Shown here: positions 9,343-18,900 of the stretch, in pieces
Position numbering within the stretch: position 1 is the stretch's first letter
How the letters are laid out: every line of letters begins with the position of its first letter
Source of the DNA: Kineosporia corallincola
GTDB taxonomy: Bacteria > Actinomycetota > Actinomycetes > Actinomycetales > Kineosporiaceae
Assembly: GCF_018499875.1 (NCBI RefSeq)
Contig: NZ_JAHBAY010000011.1
Location: 186,001 to 250,000, forward strand
Length of the DNA: 64,000 nt
Direction of reading: 5' to 3'
Notes under the pieces: generated by a model
Told to the model about the DNA's origin: nothing
What the model saw: the letters and a program-made list of their open reading frames with translations, nothing else
The model's database searches: none
Translations under genes and position numbers: made by a program

Positions 9343-9498
9343 ATGCGTCGTGCGACCGCATGGGCCGCGATTCCGGCCCTGCTGCTGACCCTGGGGTTGG
9401 CCGGTGCAGCGTCCGCCACCGCCTCCGCCTCATCCGCCGCCGTCTCGACATGCAGTGACCCGGACGCCCTGTTCGACCTCGAGGGCAATCCCTGCTGA
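9343..9498 (+). CDS. Small secreted two-cysteine peptide (51 aa)
   Basis: An ATG preceded by AAGGAG at 6 bases, one of the best ribosome-binding sites in the window. The 51-residue product starts MRRATAW, has a hydrophobic core (IPALLLTLGLAGAASA) and Ala-X-Ala signal-peptidase sites between about residues 25 and 33. The predicted mature part is about 15-20 residues, acidic, and bounded by two cysteines (C37 and the final C51), so a disulfide loop is possible. The last coding residue is Cys. A perfect 14-bp hairpin follows 19 bases after the stop. I do not recognise a family. It could be an extracellular signal, a bacteriocin-like peptide or a structural peptide; none is supported specifically. 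Confidence 0.75.
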   Translation: MRRATAWAAIPALLLTLGLAGAASATASASSAAVSTCSDPDALFDLEGNPC

Positions 9499-9517
9499 TC
9501 GGTGCCGCCGGCTGAAC

Positions 9518-9551
9518 GTCTGGGAACCCGGATCGCTCCGGGTTCCCAGAC
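9518..9551. terminator. Strong hairpin terminator, convergent
   Basis: A perfect 14-bp stem (GTCTGGGAACCCGG and its complement) with a 6-base loop lies between the small peptide gene and the convergent pepN stop at 9567. There is no long T run, which is usual in high-G+C actinobacteria. It probably serves both strands. Confidence 0.88.
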
Positions 9552-9566
9552 ATTCACGCGGCGACG

Positions 9567-12122
9567 TCAGCCCTGGAGATCACGTGCCTGGGCCCGGCCG
9601 GCCCGCTCCACGGCGTCCCGGCCCTCCACCACCAGACGGCGCAGCGCCGGCTCGGCGTCGGTGCCGTCCAGCCAGGTCTGCGTGGCCGCCAGCACTTCGG
9701 TGACCGGCTGCCCCGAGGGGTACAGCCCGGTCGCGATCTGGGCGGCCATCTCGCTGGTGCGCTCCGCGTACAACCCGGACAGCGCGGCGAAGTACGGCGC
9801 CACGTAGGGCGCCAGCAGGGCCCGGTCGTGCACCCGGCTGAAACCACCGATCACGGCCTGCTGCACGGTGTTCGGCAAATCGCCGTCCTCCACCACGCTC
9901 TTCCAGGCCGCCGCCTTGGCCTCGGCGGTCGGCACCGCGGCCCGGGCCGCGGCGGCGTGCACCCGGCCGGTGGCCGTGTCGTCGCGGGCCAGCTCGGCGG
10001 TGATCTCCGGCTCGCCGGCCAGACCACCGGCGACCAGGGCGGTGAGCAGCCCCCAGCGCATCTCGGTGTCGACGGCCAGCCCCTCGACCACCAGGTCGCC
10101 GGACAGCAGGGCGGCGATCGCGCCGAGCTGCTCCTTGGTGCTCGCGTGCGCGGCGAACGAACGGGCCAGCAGCAGCTGCGTGTCGCTGCCCGGCTCGGCC
10201 GTCTTCAGCAGGGCGAGCAGCCGGTCCGCCGCCGCCACCGAGGTCTCCTCGCGGAACTCCGGCGCGACGTACGACTCCAGCGTGGCGGAGAGCTGGCGCA
10301 GCAGGGTCTGGGCCACGCTCGGGTCGTCGACCGAGGCGATGTGCGACAGCACCAGGTCGGCGAAAGTGCGCGCGGGCAGCTCGGCGTCGCGGGTCATGTC
10401 CCAGGCCGCGCCCCAGATCAGGGTGCGGGCCAGGGAGTCCTCGAAGTCCGAGAGGTGACCGATCGCGGTGTCCAGCGACCCGGCGTCCAGGCGAATCTTG
10501 GTGTACGCCAGGTCTTCGTCGTTGATCAGGATCAGGTCGGGCCGGGCGCTGCCGGTCAGCTGCGGCACCTCGGTGAGCTCGCCGGTGACGTCGAGCTCGA
10601 TCCGGGTGGTGCGGCGCAGCCTGCCCTCCACCAGGTCGTACCCGCCCACCACGAGACGGTGCGGACGCAGGTGCGGGTACTCGGCGGTGGCCTCCTGGGC
10701 GATCGCGAAGCGGGTGATCACCCGGTCCTCGCCGGTCTCGATCACCGGGCGCAGGGTGTTCACCCCGGCGGTCTGGAGCCAGGCCTGCGACCAGCTGTCC
10801 AGGTCGCGGCCGCTGGTCTGCTCCAGGTGCCCGAGCAGGTCCTTCAGTGTGGTGTTGCCCCAGGCATGGGTCTTGAAGTACTGCCGCAGCCCGGCGTCGA
10901 AGTCGGCCTGGCCCACCCAGTGCACCAGCTGCTTGAGCACGGAAGCGCCCTTGGCGTAGGTGATCCCGTCGAAGTTGACCTCGACGTCTTCCAGGTCGCG
11001 CATGTCGGCGACGATCGGGTGGGTGGAGCTGAGCTGGTCCTGCCGGTACGCCCAGGACTTCTCCGCGCTGCTGAAAGTGGTCCAGGAGGTGGCCCACTCG
11101 GTGGCCTCGGCCTGGCAGCGGGTGCTCGCGTACTCGGCGAACGACTCGTTCAGCCACAGGTCGTCCCACCAGCGCATGGTGACCAGGTCGCCGAACCACA
11201 TGTGCGCCAGCTCGTGCAGGATGGTCAGGGCGCGGCGCTCGATCAGGGCCTTCGGCACCCGCGAGCGGAACACGTAGACCTCGGTGATGGTGACCGTGCC
11301 CGCGTTCTCCATCGCCCCGGCGTTGAACTCCGGCACGAACAGCTGGTCGTACTTGGGGAACGGGTAGTCGCAGTCGAAGGTCTCCTCGAACCAGGTGAAC
11401 CCGGCCTTGGTGATCGCGATGACGTTGTCGGCGTCCAGGTGCTCGGCCAGCGACTTACGGGCGAACACGCCGAGCGGGATGACCCGGCCGTCACGCACCG
11501 TCAGCTCGTCGGTGACCCGGTGGTACGGGCCGGCGACCAGCGCGGTGACGTAGGGGCTCATCAGCTCGGTGGGAGCGAAACGCCACACCGAGGTGGTGCC
11601 GTCGACCGGCTCCGGCTCGACCGCGGTGGCCACCGTGACCACGTGCCAGTGGCTGGGGGCCTTGACCGTCCAGGTGTACACGGACTTCAGGTCGGGCTGG
11701 TCGAAGCAGGCGAACACCCGCCGCGCGTCGGCCACCTCGAACTGGGTGTAGAGGTAGGTCTCGCCGTCCACCGGGTCGACGAAGCGGTGCAGGCCCTCGC
11801 CGGTCTGCATGTACTCGCCGTCGGCCACCACCCGCAGTTCGTTGGCGCCCTCGACGATGCCGGGCAGGGCGATCCGCGCGGTGCTGACCACCTCGGCCAC
11901 GTCCAGCGCGGTGCCGTTCAGCACGACCTCGTGCACGGTCGGGGCGATCAGGTCGATGAACAGATCGGTGGACGGCGTGGGGCCGCTCGTGAACTTCACC
12001 GTGGTGACGGACCGGAAGGTGTCGGGACCGGTCGTCAGGTCCAGGTCGATGTCATACGACTGCACCGTGAACGCGGCGGCGCGTGCGGCAGCCTCGTCGC
12101 GGGTCAGGTTCGTACCGGGCAC
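9567..12122 (-). CDS. pepN: Aminopeptidase N (M1 zinc metallopeptidase)
   Basis: 851 aa, normal length for actinobacterial PepN. It removes N-terminal residues from peptides in the cytoplasm. The substrate-binding GAMEN motif lies near residue 270, followed by the zinc motif HELAHMWFGD and the third ligand Glu in LWLNESFAEY (HExxH-18-E). A C-terminal ERAP1-like helical domain fills the last ~300 residues. The start is GTG with GAGGAGGA upstream. No signal peptide. Divergently transcribed from the reductase gene at 12368, with a 245-bp intergenic region. Confidence 0.96.
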   Translation of the reverse strand: MPGTNLTRDEAAARAAAFTVQSYDIDLDLTTGPDTFRSVTTVKFTSGPTPSTDLFIDLIAPTVHEVVLNGTALDVAEVVSTARIALPGIVEGANELRVVADGEYMQTGEGLHRFVDPVDGETYLYTQFEVADARRVFACFDQPDLKSVYTWTVKAPSHWHVVTVATAVEPEPVDGTTSVWRFAPTELMSPYVTALVAGPYHRVTDELTVRDGRVIPLGVFARKSLAEHLDADNVIAITKAGFTWFEETFDCDYPFPKYDQLFVPEFNAGAMENAGTVTITEVYVFRSRVPKALIERRALTILHELAHMWFGDLVTMRWWDDLWLNESFAEYASTRCQAEATEWATSWTTFSSAEKSWAYRQDQLSSTHPIVADMRDLEDVEVNFDGITYAKGASVLKQLVHWVGQADFDAGLRQYFKTHAWGNTTLKDLLGHLEQTSGRDLDSWSQAWLQTAGVNTLRPVIETGEDRVITRFAIAQEATAEYPHLRPHRLVVGGYDLVEGRLRRTTRIELDVTGELTEVPQLTGSARPDLILINDEDLAYTKIRLDAGSLDTAIGHLSDFEDSLARTLIWGAAWDMTRDAELPARTFADLVLSHIASVDDPSVAQTLLRQLSATLESYVAPEFREETSVAAADRLLALLKTAEPGSDTQLLLARSFAAHASTKEQLGAIAALLSGDLVVEGLAVDTEMRWGLLTALVAGGLAGEPEITAELARDDTATGRVHAAAARAAVPTAEAKAAAWKSVVEDGDLPNTVQQAVIGGFSRVHDRALLAPYVAPYFAALSGLYAERTSEMAAQIATGLYPSGQPVTEVLAATQTWLDGTDAEPALRRLVVEGRDAVERAGRAQARDLQG

Positions 12123-12367
12123 AGGGTCCTCCTCGGTGGGGCGTCGCAGAACCGGCGGCGAGGGGTGCCGGGTCTCGGCCCTCCGCCCCGGTCACCGGCG
12201 TGGCGCTGGGGTGCGATTTGCTCAAGCCGGATCCTCTCACTACCGGTGAGCGGTCGTCCTGGCGGTGTGCGGCGATGTGCGGCCCGGCCGGGATGACACG
12301 CGCGGGGAGCGGTGTTGTGGTCGCTCGGGAACCCGTCCCGTCCATCTTCACCGAGAGGCCTCCACCG

Positions 12368-12979
12368 ATGAGCGAACGCGCCACCGCCGACTTCTGGTTC
12401 GACCCGCTGTGCCCCTTCGCCTGGGCCACCTCCCGGTGGATGCTCGAGGTCGAGAAGGTGCGCGAGGTCGACGTGAAGTGGCACGTCATGAGCCTGTCCG
12501 TGCTGAACGAGGGCCGTGACCTGCCGCAGGACTACCGCGACCTGATGGACCGCGGCTGGGGCCCGGTCCGGGTCGTCATCGCCGCCCGTGAGCTGCACGG
12601 CGAGAAGCACGTGAAGCCGCTGTACGACGCGATGGGCGCGCAGATCCACTACAAGAAGGAGAAGGACTACTCCGTCGTCATCGAGAAGGCTCTCGCCGAG
12701 GTGGGCCTGCCGGCCGACCTGGCGAAGTACGCCACCTCGGACGAGTACGACGAGCAGCTGCGGGCCAGTCACTCCGAGGGCATCAGCAAGGTGGGTGAAG
12801 ACGTCGGCACGCCGGTCGTGGCGTTCAACGACACCGCCTTCTTCGGCCCGGTGATCACCCGGGTGCCCACCGGTGAGGACGCGGGCAAGCTCTGGGACGG
12901 CACCCTGCTGGTCTCGTCCAACCCGTACTTCTTCGAGCTCAAGCGCACCCGCACGGAGTCGCCGCAGTTCGACGTCTGA
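12368..12979 (+). CDS. Rv2466c-like mycothiol-dependent reductase (DsbA fold)
   Basis: 203 aa. It closely matches the Rv2466c family, thioredoxin-fold enzymes that use mycothiol to reduce disulfides or nitro compounds. The N-terminus FWFDPLCPFAW, the WGPVRV segment, GEDVGTPVVAFN with the cis-Pro, and the C-terminal FFELKRTRTE are all family hallmarks. The active-site motif is CPFA rather than CPWC, so only one cysteine is available and a monothiol (mycothiol-mixed-disulfide) mechanism is expected. Start chosen at ATG 12368, where similarity begins; the frame runs further upstream without similarity. Cytosolic, monocistronic or followed by rpiB after a hairpin. Confidence 0.88.
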   Translation: MSERATADFWFDPLCPFAWATSRWMLEVEKVREVDVKWHVMSLSVLNEGRDLPQDYRDLMDRGWGPVRVVIAARELHGEKHVKPLYDAMGAQIHYKKEKDYSVVIEKALAEVGLPADLAKYATSDEYDEQLRASHSEGISKVGEDVGTPVVAFNDTAFFGPVITRVPTGEDAGKLWDGTLLVSSNPYFFELKRTRTESPQFDV

Positions 12980-12989
12980 GTCGCCGGGG

Positions 12990-13031
12990 GTGTGGTGCTC
13001 CCGGTGAGAGTCCGGTCCGGGAGTGCCACAC
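12990..13031 (+). terminator. Hairpin between reductase gene and rpiB
   Basis: A 15-bp stem (two positions would be G-U wobbles in RNA) with a 12-base loop starts 10 bases after the reductase stop and ends 8 bases before the rpiB ATG. It can terminate the first gene. Because it abuts rpiB, the rpiB start would have to be read from a transcript that begins inside or just after the hairpin. Confidence 0.65.
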
Positions 13032-13039
13032 TGGGCACC

Positions 13040-13510
13040 ATGCGCGTCCATCTGGGTTCCGACCACGCGGGTCTGGAACTGAAGCAGCATCTGGCCAAGC
13101 ACCTCGGCGAAGCCGGGCACGAGATCATCGATCACGGTCCGCACCAGTACGACCCCGAGGACGATTACCCGCCGTTCTGCCTGCGGGCCGGCGAGGCCGT
13201 GGTGGCCGACCCGGGCAGTCTCGGCGTCGTCATCGGTGGCTCCGGCAACGGCGAGCAGATCGCCGCCAACAAGGTGAAGGGTGTCCGGGCCGCGCTGGCC
13301 TGGAGCCTGGAGACCGCCCGGCTCGGCCGTCAGCACAACAACGCCAACGTGATCGCCGTCGGCGGCCGCATGCACTCGCTCGACGAGGCCACCGGCTTCG
13401 TCGAGGCGTTCCTGGCCGAGCCGTTCAGCGAGAACCCGCGGCACATCCGGCGGATCGACCAGCTCAGTGGCTACGAGACCACGGGCGACCTGCCGGCGCT
13501 GCCCGAATAA
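13040..13510 (+). CDS. rpiB: Ribose-5-phosphate isomerase B
   Basis: 156 aa, usual length. It interconverts ribose-5-phosphate and ribulose-5-phosphate in the pentose phosphate pathway. The N-terminal MRVHLGSDHAGLELK motif, the anion hole GGSGNGEQIAANKVKGVRAA and the RQHNNANVIAVGGR segment are characteristic. The actinobacterial type uses Glu (in SGNGE) instead of the Cys of the E. coli enzyme. The ATG at 13040 is chosen because the family begins with exactly this motif. No ribosome-binding site is visible, so the message may be leaderless. Confidence 0.95.
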   Translation: MRVHLGSDHAGLELKQHLAKHLGEAGHEIIDHGPHQYDPEDDYPPFCLRAGEAVVADPGSLGVVIGGSGNGEQIAANKVKGVRAALAWSLETARLGRQHNNANVIAVGGRMHSLDEATGFVEAFLAEPFSENPRHIRRIDQLSGYETTGDLPALPE

Positions 13511-13553
13511 GGCACTCTGATTACTCATCGTGGTTATTTGGTTACAGTCTGGC

Positions 13554-13559
13554 TAAGAT
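13554..13559 (+). promoter_or_regulatory. -10 element for the PP2C phosphatase gene (leaderless)
   Basis: TAAGAT fits the actinobacterial TANNNT -10 consensus and ends six bases before the ATG at 13566, so the transcript would begin at or next to the start codon. No clear -35 is present at 17-18 bases. Confidence 0.5.
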
Positions 13560-13565
13560 CGGGCT

Positions 13566-14765
13566 ATGGCCACGTCGAACCACGGCTCGTCGCGGCTGCC
13601 CGGGCCCCGCACCCCGGGGTCTGAGCAGCCGCGCCCGGCATCCGCGTCCCCTCCGGCGGCGCGGACGGCCGACCGTCGCGTGGATCCCGGCATCAGCCTG
13701 CGCCGGTGGATCGACCACGGCAGCCGGCCCGGGCCCCGCCGGCTCTGGCTGAACGCCACGGCGGCCCTGGTGTTCGCCCTGGTCGCCGAGTACGCCCAGA
13801 ACTTCCTGCCCGCCGCCTGCGTCGGGCTCTTCCTGGTGCTCGGGTCGGCCGTGGTGCGCCCCCGGCACCTGGTGCGTGACGCCGCGCTGATCGCCGTCAT
13901 CGTGCTGATCGTGCTCACCCTGACCGGCCAGCAGTTCTGGTCGCTCCTGCCGGTCACCATGGTGCTGCTCGGGGCCGTGCTGATCGGCTGGATCCAGCGC
14001 CGCGAGCGCGACGCCGCCGAATCCGGGCTGGGCGCGCTGCACACCGCCGACGCGGTGCTGCTCGACCTGCGCAACGAGATGCTGATCCGCTCGGCCGGGC
14101 CCCGGCTGCCGGACGGCTGGCGCTTCGACACCGACCTGCGCCCGGCCCACGGCGACACCTTCAGCGGCGACTTCCTGGTCACTCAGCAGCCCGGCCCGGA
14201 CGCCCTGGAGGTGGTGCTGGTCGACGTGTCCGGCAACGGCTACCGGGCCGGGGCCCGGGCCCTGCTGCTGGCCGGGGCGATGCGGGCCCTGCTCGACGCC
14301 GTCCCCGCGTCCCGCTTTCTGGCCACCGCCAACCACCACGTGGTGCGGCTGGGCAGCGAGCTGCTGCAAGAGGGGTTCGCCACGGCCGTGCACGTCAGCC
14401 TGGACCTGGTCGGAGGCTGGTTCGCGGTCACCGGCGCCGGGCACCCACCGGCCGCGCACTACCACGCCGGGTCCGGCCGCTGGGAGGTGCTGGACGGCGA
14501 ACAGGGGCCCGCGCTGGGGCTGATCGCCGATGCCGCCTACCCGGCGACCCGGGGCCGGCTGGAGCGCGGCGACGCGCTGATGCTCTACACCGACGGCCTG
14601 GTGGAGAGCCGGTGCCTCGACGTCGGGCGCGGGATCGACCGGCTGGTCGGCCGCGCCGACCCGCTGATCGCCCGCGGGGTGGAGGGGGCCGCCGCGCACA
14701 TCACCGGGGCGATCCGGACCGAGGACGGCGACGACCGGGCGCTCATCATCATCAGCCGGGGATGA
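13566..14765 (+). CDS. PP2C/SpoIIE-type Ser/Thr phosphatase, membrane-bound
   Basis: 399 aa. Residues 1-50 are polar; hydrophobic segments near 58-80, 88-102 and 105-140 probably span the membrane. The C-terminal half is a PPM/SpoIIE phosphatase: GDTFSGDFLV, VVLVDVSGNGYRAG, TGAGHPPAAHY and LMLYTDGLVES carry the metal-binding Asp/Gly pairs. Such proteins usually dephosphorylate anti-anti-sigma factors in partner-switching circuits. No cognate anti-sigma or STAS gene lies next to it, so its partner is elsewhere. The 5-prime end looks leaderless. Confidence 0.88.
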   Translation: MATSNHGSSRLPGPRTPGSEQPRPASASPPAARTADRRVDPGISLRRWIDHGSRPGPRRLWLNATAALVFALVAEYAQNFLPAACVGLFLVLGSAVVRPRHLVRDAALIAVIVLIVLTLTGQQFWSLLPVTMVLLGAVLIGWIQRRERDAAESGLGALHTADAVLLDLRNEMLIRSAGPRLPDGWRFDTDLRPAHGDTFSGDFLVTQQPGPDALEVVLVDVSGNGYRAGARALLLAGAMRALLDAVPASRFLATANHHVVRLGSELLQEGFATAVHVSLDLVGGWFAVTGAGHPPAAHYHAGSGRWEVLDGEQGPALGLIADAAYPATRGRLERGDALMLYTDGLVESRCLDVGRGIDRLVGRADPLIARGVEGAAAHITGAIRTEDGDDRALIIISRG

Positions 14766-14809
14766 GAACGTCGCTCAAGCGGGGGGCAGGTGGGTCCGAG
14801 TAACCGGAT

Positions 14810-15928
14810 GTGCTGACCCGACGCAACCATCGTCCCCTGGTCCTCGGCATCTCCGTCGCGTCCGCGGCGGTGGCCTCGGTGGCGGTCTCGGCCGCGCTGT
14901 CCGCCCCGCCCTCGCACGCCGACTCCCCGCCGCCCGGGCGGGTGCTCTACGTGTCACCGGAGGGCAGCGACGGCACCACCCGGATGGCGGCCGGGCGGCA
15001 CAGCCCACTGGCCACGATCACCAAGGCGATCAAGCTGGCGCAGCCCGGCGACACGATCGTCGTGCAGGGCGGCACCTACGTGGGAGCCGCCGGGTACGGC
15101 GCCTCCCCGGGCCGGGCCGACGCCCCGATCCGGCTCCAGAACGCGCCCGGCGAGCGGGTGGTCATCAAGGGGACGCTCCAGCTGGAGAACGCCGACTACT
15201 GGCGGGTGAGCGGCATCGACGTCACCCGCAACCCGGCCGACGGGCGCAAGGAGTTCCTGGTCAAGTTCGACGGCGGCACCGGCTGGGCGTTCGTGAACTC
15301 CGAGGTGTGGGGATCCGTCGGGGTGTCGAACGTGATGGTCAGCGCGTCGAAGAAGAACGGCGTGCCGAAGAACTACCGGATCGCGGACAACTGCATCCAC
15401 GACAACAACGCCGACGGCGACGCGTTCATGAACTACCACAACATCTACCTGATGCCGGGGTACCGTTCCGGACCGGGCGTGATCGAGCGGAACGTCATGT
15501 TCAACGCGGAGAACGGAGCCGCGGTGAAGGCGGCCGGCCCGACCTCCGCCACCGGCGCGGGCGACGTGACGATCCGCCGCAACACCATCACCCGGGTCGC
15601 CGCCGGGGTGATCATCGGCTACGCCAGCCGCGGGGTGCAGGTGCGCAACAACCTGATCGCCCAGCAGCGGATCGAGCCGCCGGCCGGGGCGCAGTGGGTG
15701 AAGAACTATGACGCCGCGGTGATCGGCAACCACGTCACCGGTTCGGGCAACAAGGTGGTCAGCACGGCCCTCTCCGGATTTCCCCGGCTGGTCAACAACA
15801 CTCACGACTCCTCCCGCCCGGTCAAGGGCGCTCTGACCCAGCGGATCACCCCGAAGTTCAGCGGCAAGGTGTCGTGCAACGGCTTCCGGACGGTCGGGGC
15901 CGCGTCGAGATACGGCCGGTGGTCGTGA
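14810..15928 (+). CDS. Secreted right-handed beta-helix protein
   Basis: 372 aa with a Sec signal peptide (RR, hydrophobic core to about residue 30, Ala-X-Ala near 35). The mature part begins VLYVSPEGSDGT and continues with SPLATITKAIKLAQPGDTI, the opening typical of DUF1565/pectate-lyase-like beta-helices, followed by repeated V(I)xxNxI strands (IRRNTITRV, VRNNLIAQQ). It is probably an extracellular polysaccharide-binding or -cleaving protein; no catalytic residues can be assigned. The start is GTG, weakly supported. It is convergent with the LysM-BTAD gene, only six bases apart. Confidence 0.8.
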   Translation: MLTRRNHRPLVLGISVASAAVASVAVSAALSAPPSHADSPPPGRVLYVSPEGSDGTTRMAAGRHSPLATITKAIKLAQPGDTIVVQGGTYVGAAGYGASPGRADAPIRLQNAPGERVVIKGTLQLENADYWRVSGIDVTRNPADGRKEFLVKFDGGTGWAFVNSEVWGSVGVSNVMVSASKKNGVPKNYRIADNCIHDNNADGDAFMNYHNIYLMPGYRSGPGVIERNVMFNAENGAAVKAAGPTSATGAGDVTIRRNTITRVAAGVIIGYASRGVQVRNNLIAQQRIEPPAGAQWVKNYDAAVIGNHVTGSGNKVVSTALSGFPRLVNNTHDSSRPVKGALTQRITPKFSGKVSCNGFRTVGAASRYGRWS

Positions 15929-15934
15929 TTCTCG

Positions 15935-18900
15935 TCAGAAGGTTCCCGAGGGTGCCTGCGCGCTCCCGGCCAGGTGGTCGATGAGCGTGGCGGTCTCGGG
16001 CTCCATGTCCACCCCCGACGACGCCAGCACGAACCGCACGTGCTCGGTGACGTCGTGCAGACGGGACGGGCCGCCGAGCGCGTACTCGGCGCGGATGATG
16101 TAGCGCCACAGGTGCTGCGCGTGCGGCACCGCCCGCAGCCCCGCGGTCGCCGCCTGCTCCACGGCCAGCTGGTCGCCGTCCTCGGAGCTGATCCGGCACA
16201 GCCGGCTCGCGGCGTCCAGAATCAGGTGCTCCGCCTGACGTTCCGTGCCGGTGCGCGGCAGCCAGGTGTAGGTGCCGTGGGCGATGCCGCCCACCAGCGG
16301 GCCGCGCACCAGGTGCAGGGCCCGCACCAGCAGGTCGCGCTCGCGGGACCGGTCGCGGGTGCGCTCTGACCGGTTCAGCAGGGTGCGCAGCACGTCCCAG
16401 TCGCAGGGCACCTCGGCGGCCAGCCGCAGCCGGCCGTCCGAGCCCTCGCGCAGCCGGGGGTGGCCCGACGGGTCCCGGCCCAGCCACTCCCGCACCTCGG
16501 CGAGCATGTCGTCGCGCACGTCGGCCGTGACGCCACGCGGCCAGATCGCCGCGCCGAGCACGGTCGGGTGGGTGCCCGCCGGGTGCAGGGCCAGGTAGGC
16601 CAGGATCTCCTCGGCCACGGCCAGGCGCCGCGGGTCGATCGTGCCGGGGGCCTGCACCTCCACCTCGCCGACGATCCCGACCCGCACCGCGGCCTGCGCC
16701 CAGGTGATGTCGTCAGTCTCCACCACGCCGTCGGGACCGTCCGGACCGACCACGCGCTCGCCCTCCGGCCCGGTCGCCGTCGGCAGGTCGGGAGTGCCGG
16801 CCGAGACGAACAGCGAGTGCAGGCGCTCGATGCTGCCGTCGCCCAGCCGGTTCGCGGTGACCTGCAACGAGAGTTCGTCGCAGGTGAGCACACCCGCGTC
16901 GTCCACCCGCAGTCGCCAGCGGGCACCGGGCAACTCGCCGGTGACCACCACGGCCAGGTCGGCGCCCCGCCCCACCACGGTCTGGAGCCGGGACGCCGTC
17001 TGCACGTTCAGCGGCGCACCGTAGATCGCCACCCGCTCGGGCCGGCTTCCCGGCACCGGGCCGCCGGTGAGGATCTGCACCGGGCCGGTACGGGGCATCC
17101 GGGTCGAGCCCTGTTCCAGTTGCTCGGTCAGGGATTTCGCGCCGGTGCAGGGGATCAGCCGGCCCGCCGCGATGGCCGGCAGTGCCGCCGGAAGGTCGGC
17201 CGTGAGCACCTCGATGCCGCGCGACCAAGGGTTGCCGGCCAGACCCAGGGCCAGGGCCCGGACCACGGACGCCGCCATCGCCGGGGTGCCCACCACCGCG
17301 ACCGGGCCGGCCGCCGCACCCAGGTTGATCAGGGCGTCCCGGCCCTGGTGGTCGCGCCCGACCGAGGCCAGCAGCGGGTAGGCGCTGTCGCCGTGCGCCA
17401 CCAGGTGCTGGGCGTCGGCGTAGGTGAGCCGCCAGCGCAGGCCGTCGTCGAGCCCGGCCCAGGGCGGTGGGGCGGACGCGTGCGCCATCGTCAGCAGCAG
17501 GTCCAGGCCCTCGTCGTCGACCACCGCGCCGTACGCCTGGGGCAGCGGGAGCTGCGCCTCCCGGCAGGCCCGGGGCAGCGACCGCAGGGCCAGGTCGAGC
17601 AGGGCGCCGCGGTCGGCGTCCGCGCCGGTGCGCAGCCACACCTCGGTCTCCCGCTCGAACTCGCCCGGCTGGTCCGGCCCGCCGCGCCGTCTGCGGCGGA
17701 TCAGCAGCAGCGTGCCGAGCAGCGCCGCCGTCACCAGACCCGCCCCGATCAGCTCGGCCGGCAGCTCGGAACCGTCACTCCGGCTGGTGTTTCCGTCGGT
17801 CACGGGGGTCGAGGGGGCGGTGGTCTCGTTGGCGCCCGGGGCGCTTGTGGACGACGAAACACCCGTCCCGGCCTCCAGATCCGTGGCCCCGGCGCCGGGA
17901 GTGAGCGCGGCGCCGGGCGACTGCGACTGCGACGCCGCCCGGCCCGGGCTCTGGGTCTGGCTCTGCGCCGGGCTCTGGGTCTGCGGTGGGCGGGTGGTGG
18001 TTGTGGTGCCGGCGCCCGGGGAGGAGGCCGCGGACGATGCCGCGCCGGCCGACCTGGAGCTCGGGGACGCGCTGTTCGCGGCCACGCCGCCGGGGGCGGT
18101 GGTGCCGCGCGGTGGGGTGGGATCGGTGGGCAGTACCGCCTGGCCCTGGCCGATCACGTCCGGGTGCTGCGCCGAGACGTAGCCCGGATCGCCCGCACTC
18201 GGCATCCGGCCGGTGGCGGAACGGGCCGAGCCGTCGGAAGAATCGGCCGATCCGCCGTCCGCGCCGGTGCCGGAGCCGGACGCCGCGCCCGACCCGGTGC
18301 CGGAATCAGAGCCGGTGCCCGACCCGGTGCCGGAATCAGAGCCGGTGCCCGAGCCCGAGCCAGAACCCGAGCCCGAGCCAGAACCCGAGCCCGAGCTGTT
18401 GCCCTGCCCGACCCCGGAACCCGAACCGGTCCCCTGACCCGCCGCCGAATCCGACGAGCCCGCACCGGAACCCGAGCCCGCACCGGAACCCGCACCCGTC
18501 CCGGAACCCGCACCCGATCCCGAACCCGCACCCGATCCCGAACCCGCACCGGAATCCGAACCCGAAGCCGCCCCGGAACCCGCTTCCGAACCCGATCCTG
18601 CCCCCTGCTGCCCGGAACCGCCGGCGCCCTTCTGCCCGCCCTCCTGAGCCTCGGCCCCGGAACCTGACTGCTGCCCGGATCCCTGCTCCCCGCGTCCCTC
18701 GTCGGCACCGGAAGCCGCCCCCGAACCAGCCCCCGAACCGGCTCCCGAACCCGAGGCCGCGCTCCGGTCGGCCACCCACCGGGACACCCCGACGGCGTCC
18801 TCCGGCATGATCAGCCGCCAGCCCGGCTGGATCAGCCGGGCCAGGTGCAGGGTGCGCCCGTCGGGCTGGATCCGGCCCTCGTTCAGCCGGTAGATCTCGT

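Noticed and set aside
9828-12296. 822-codon frame antisense to pepN
   Set aside because: No family features; pepN on the other strand has complete catalytic motifs.
16460-18667. 735-codon open frame antisense to the LysM-BTAD gene
   Set aside because: Same reasons; low-complexity Arg/Gly product and full overlap with a recognisable gene.
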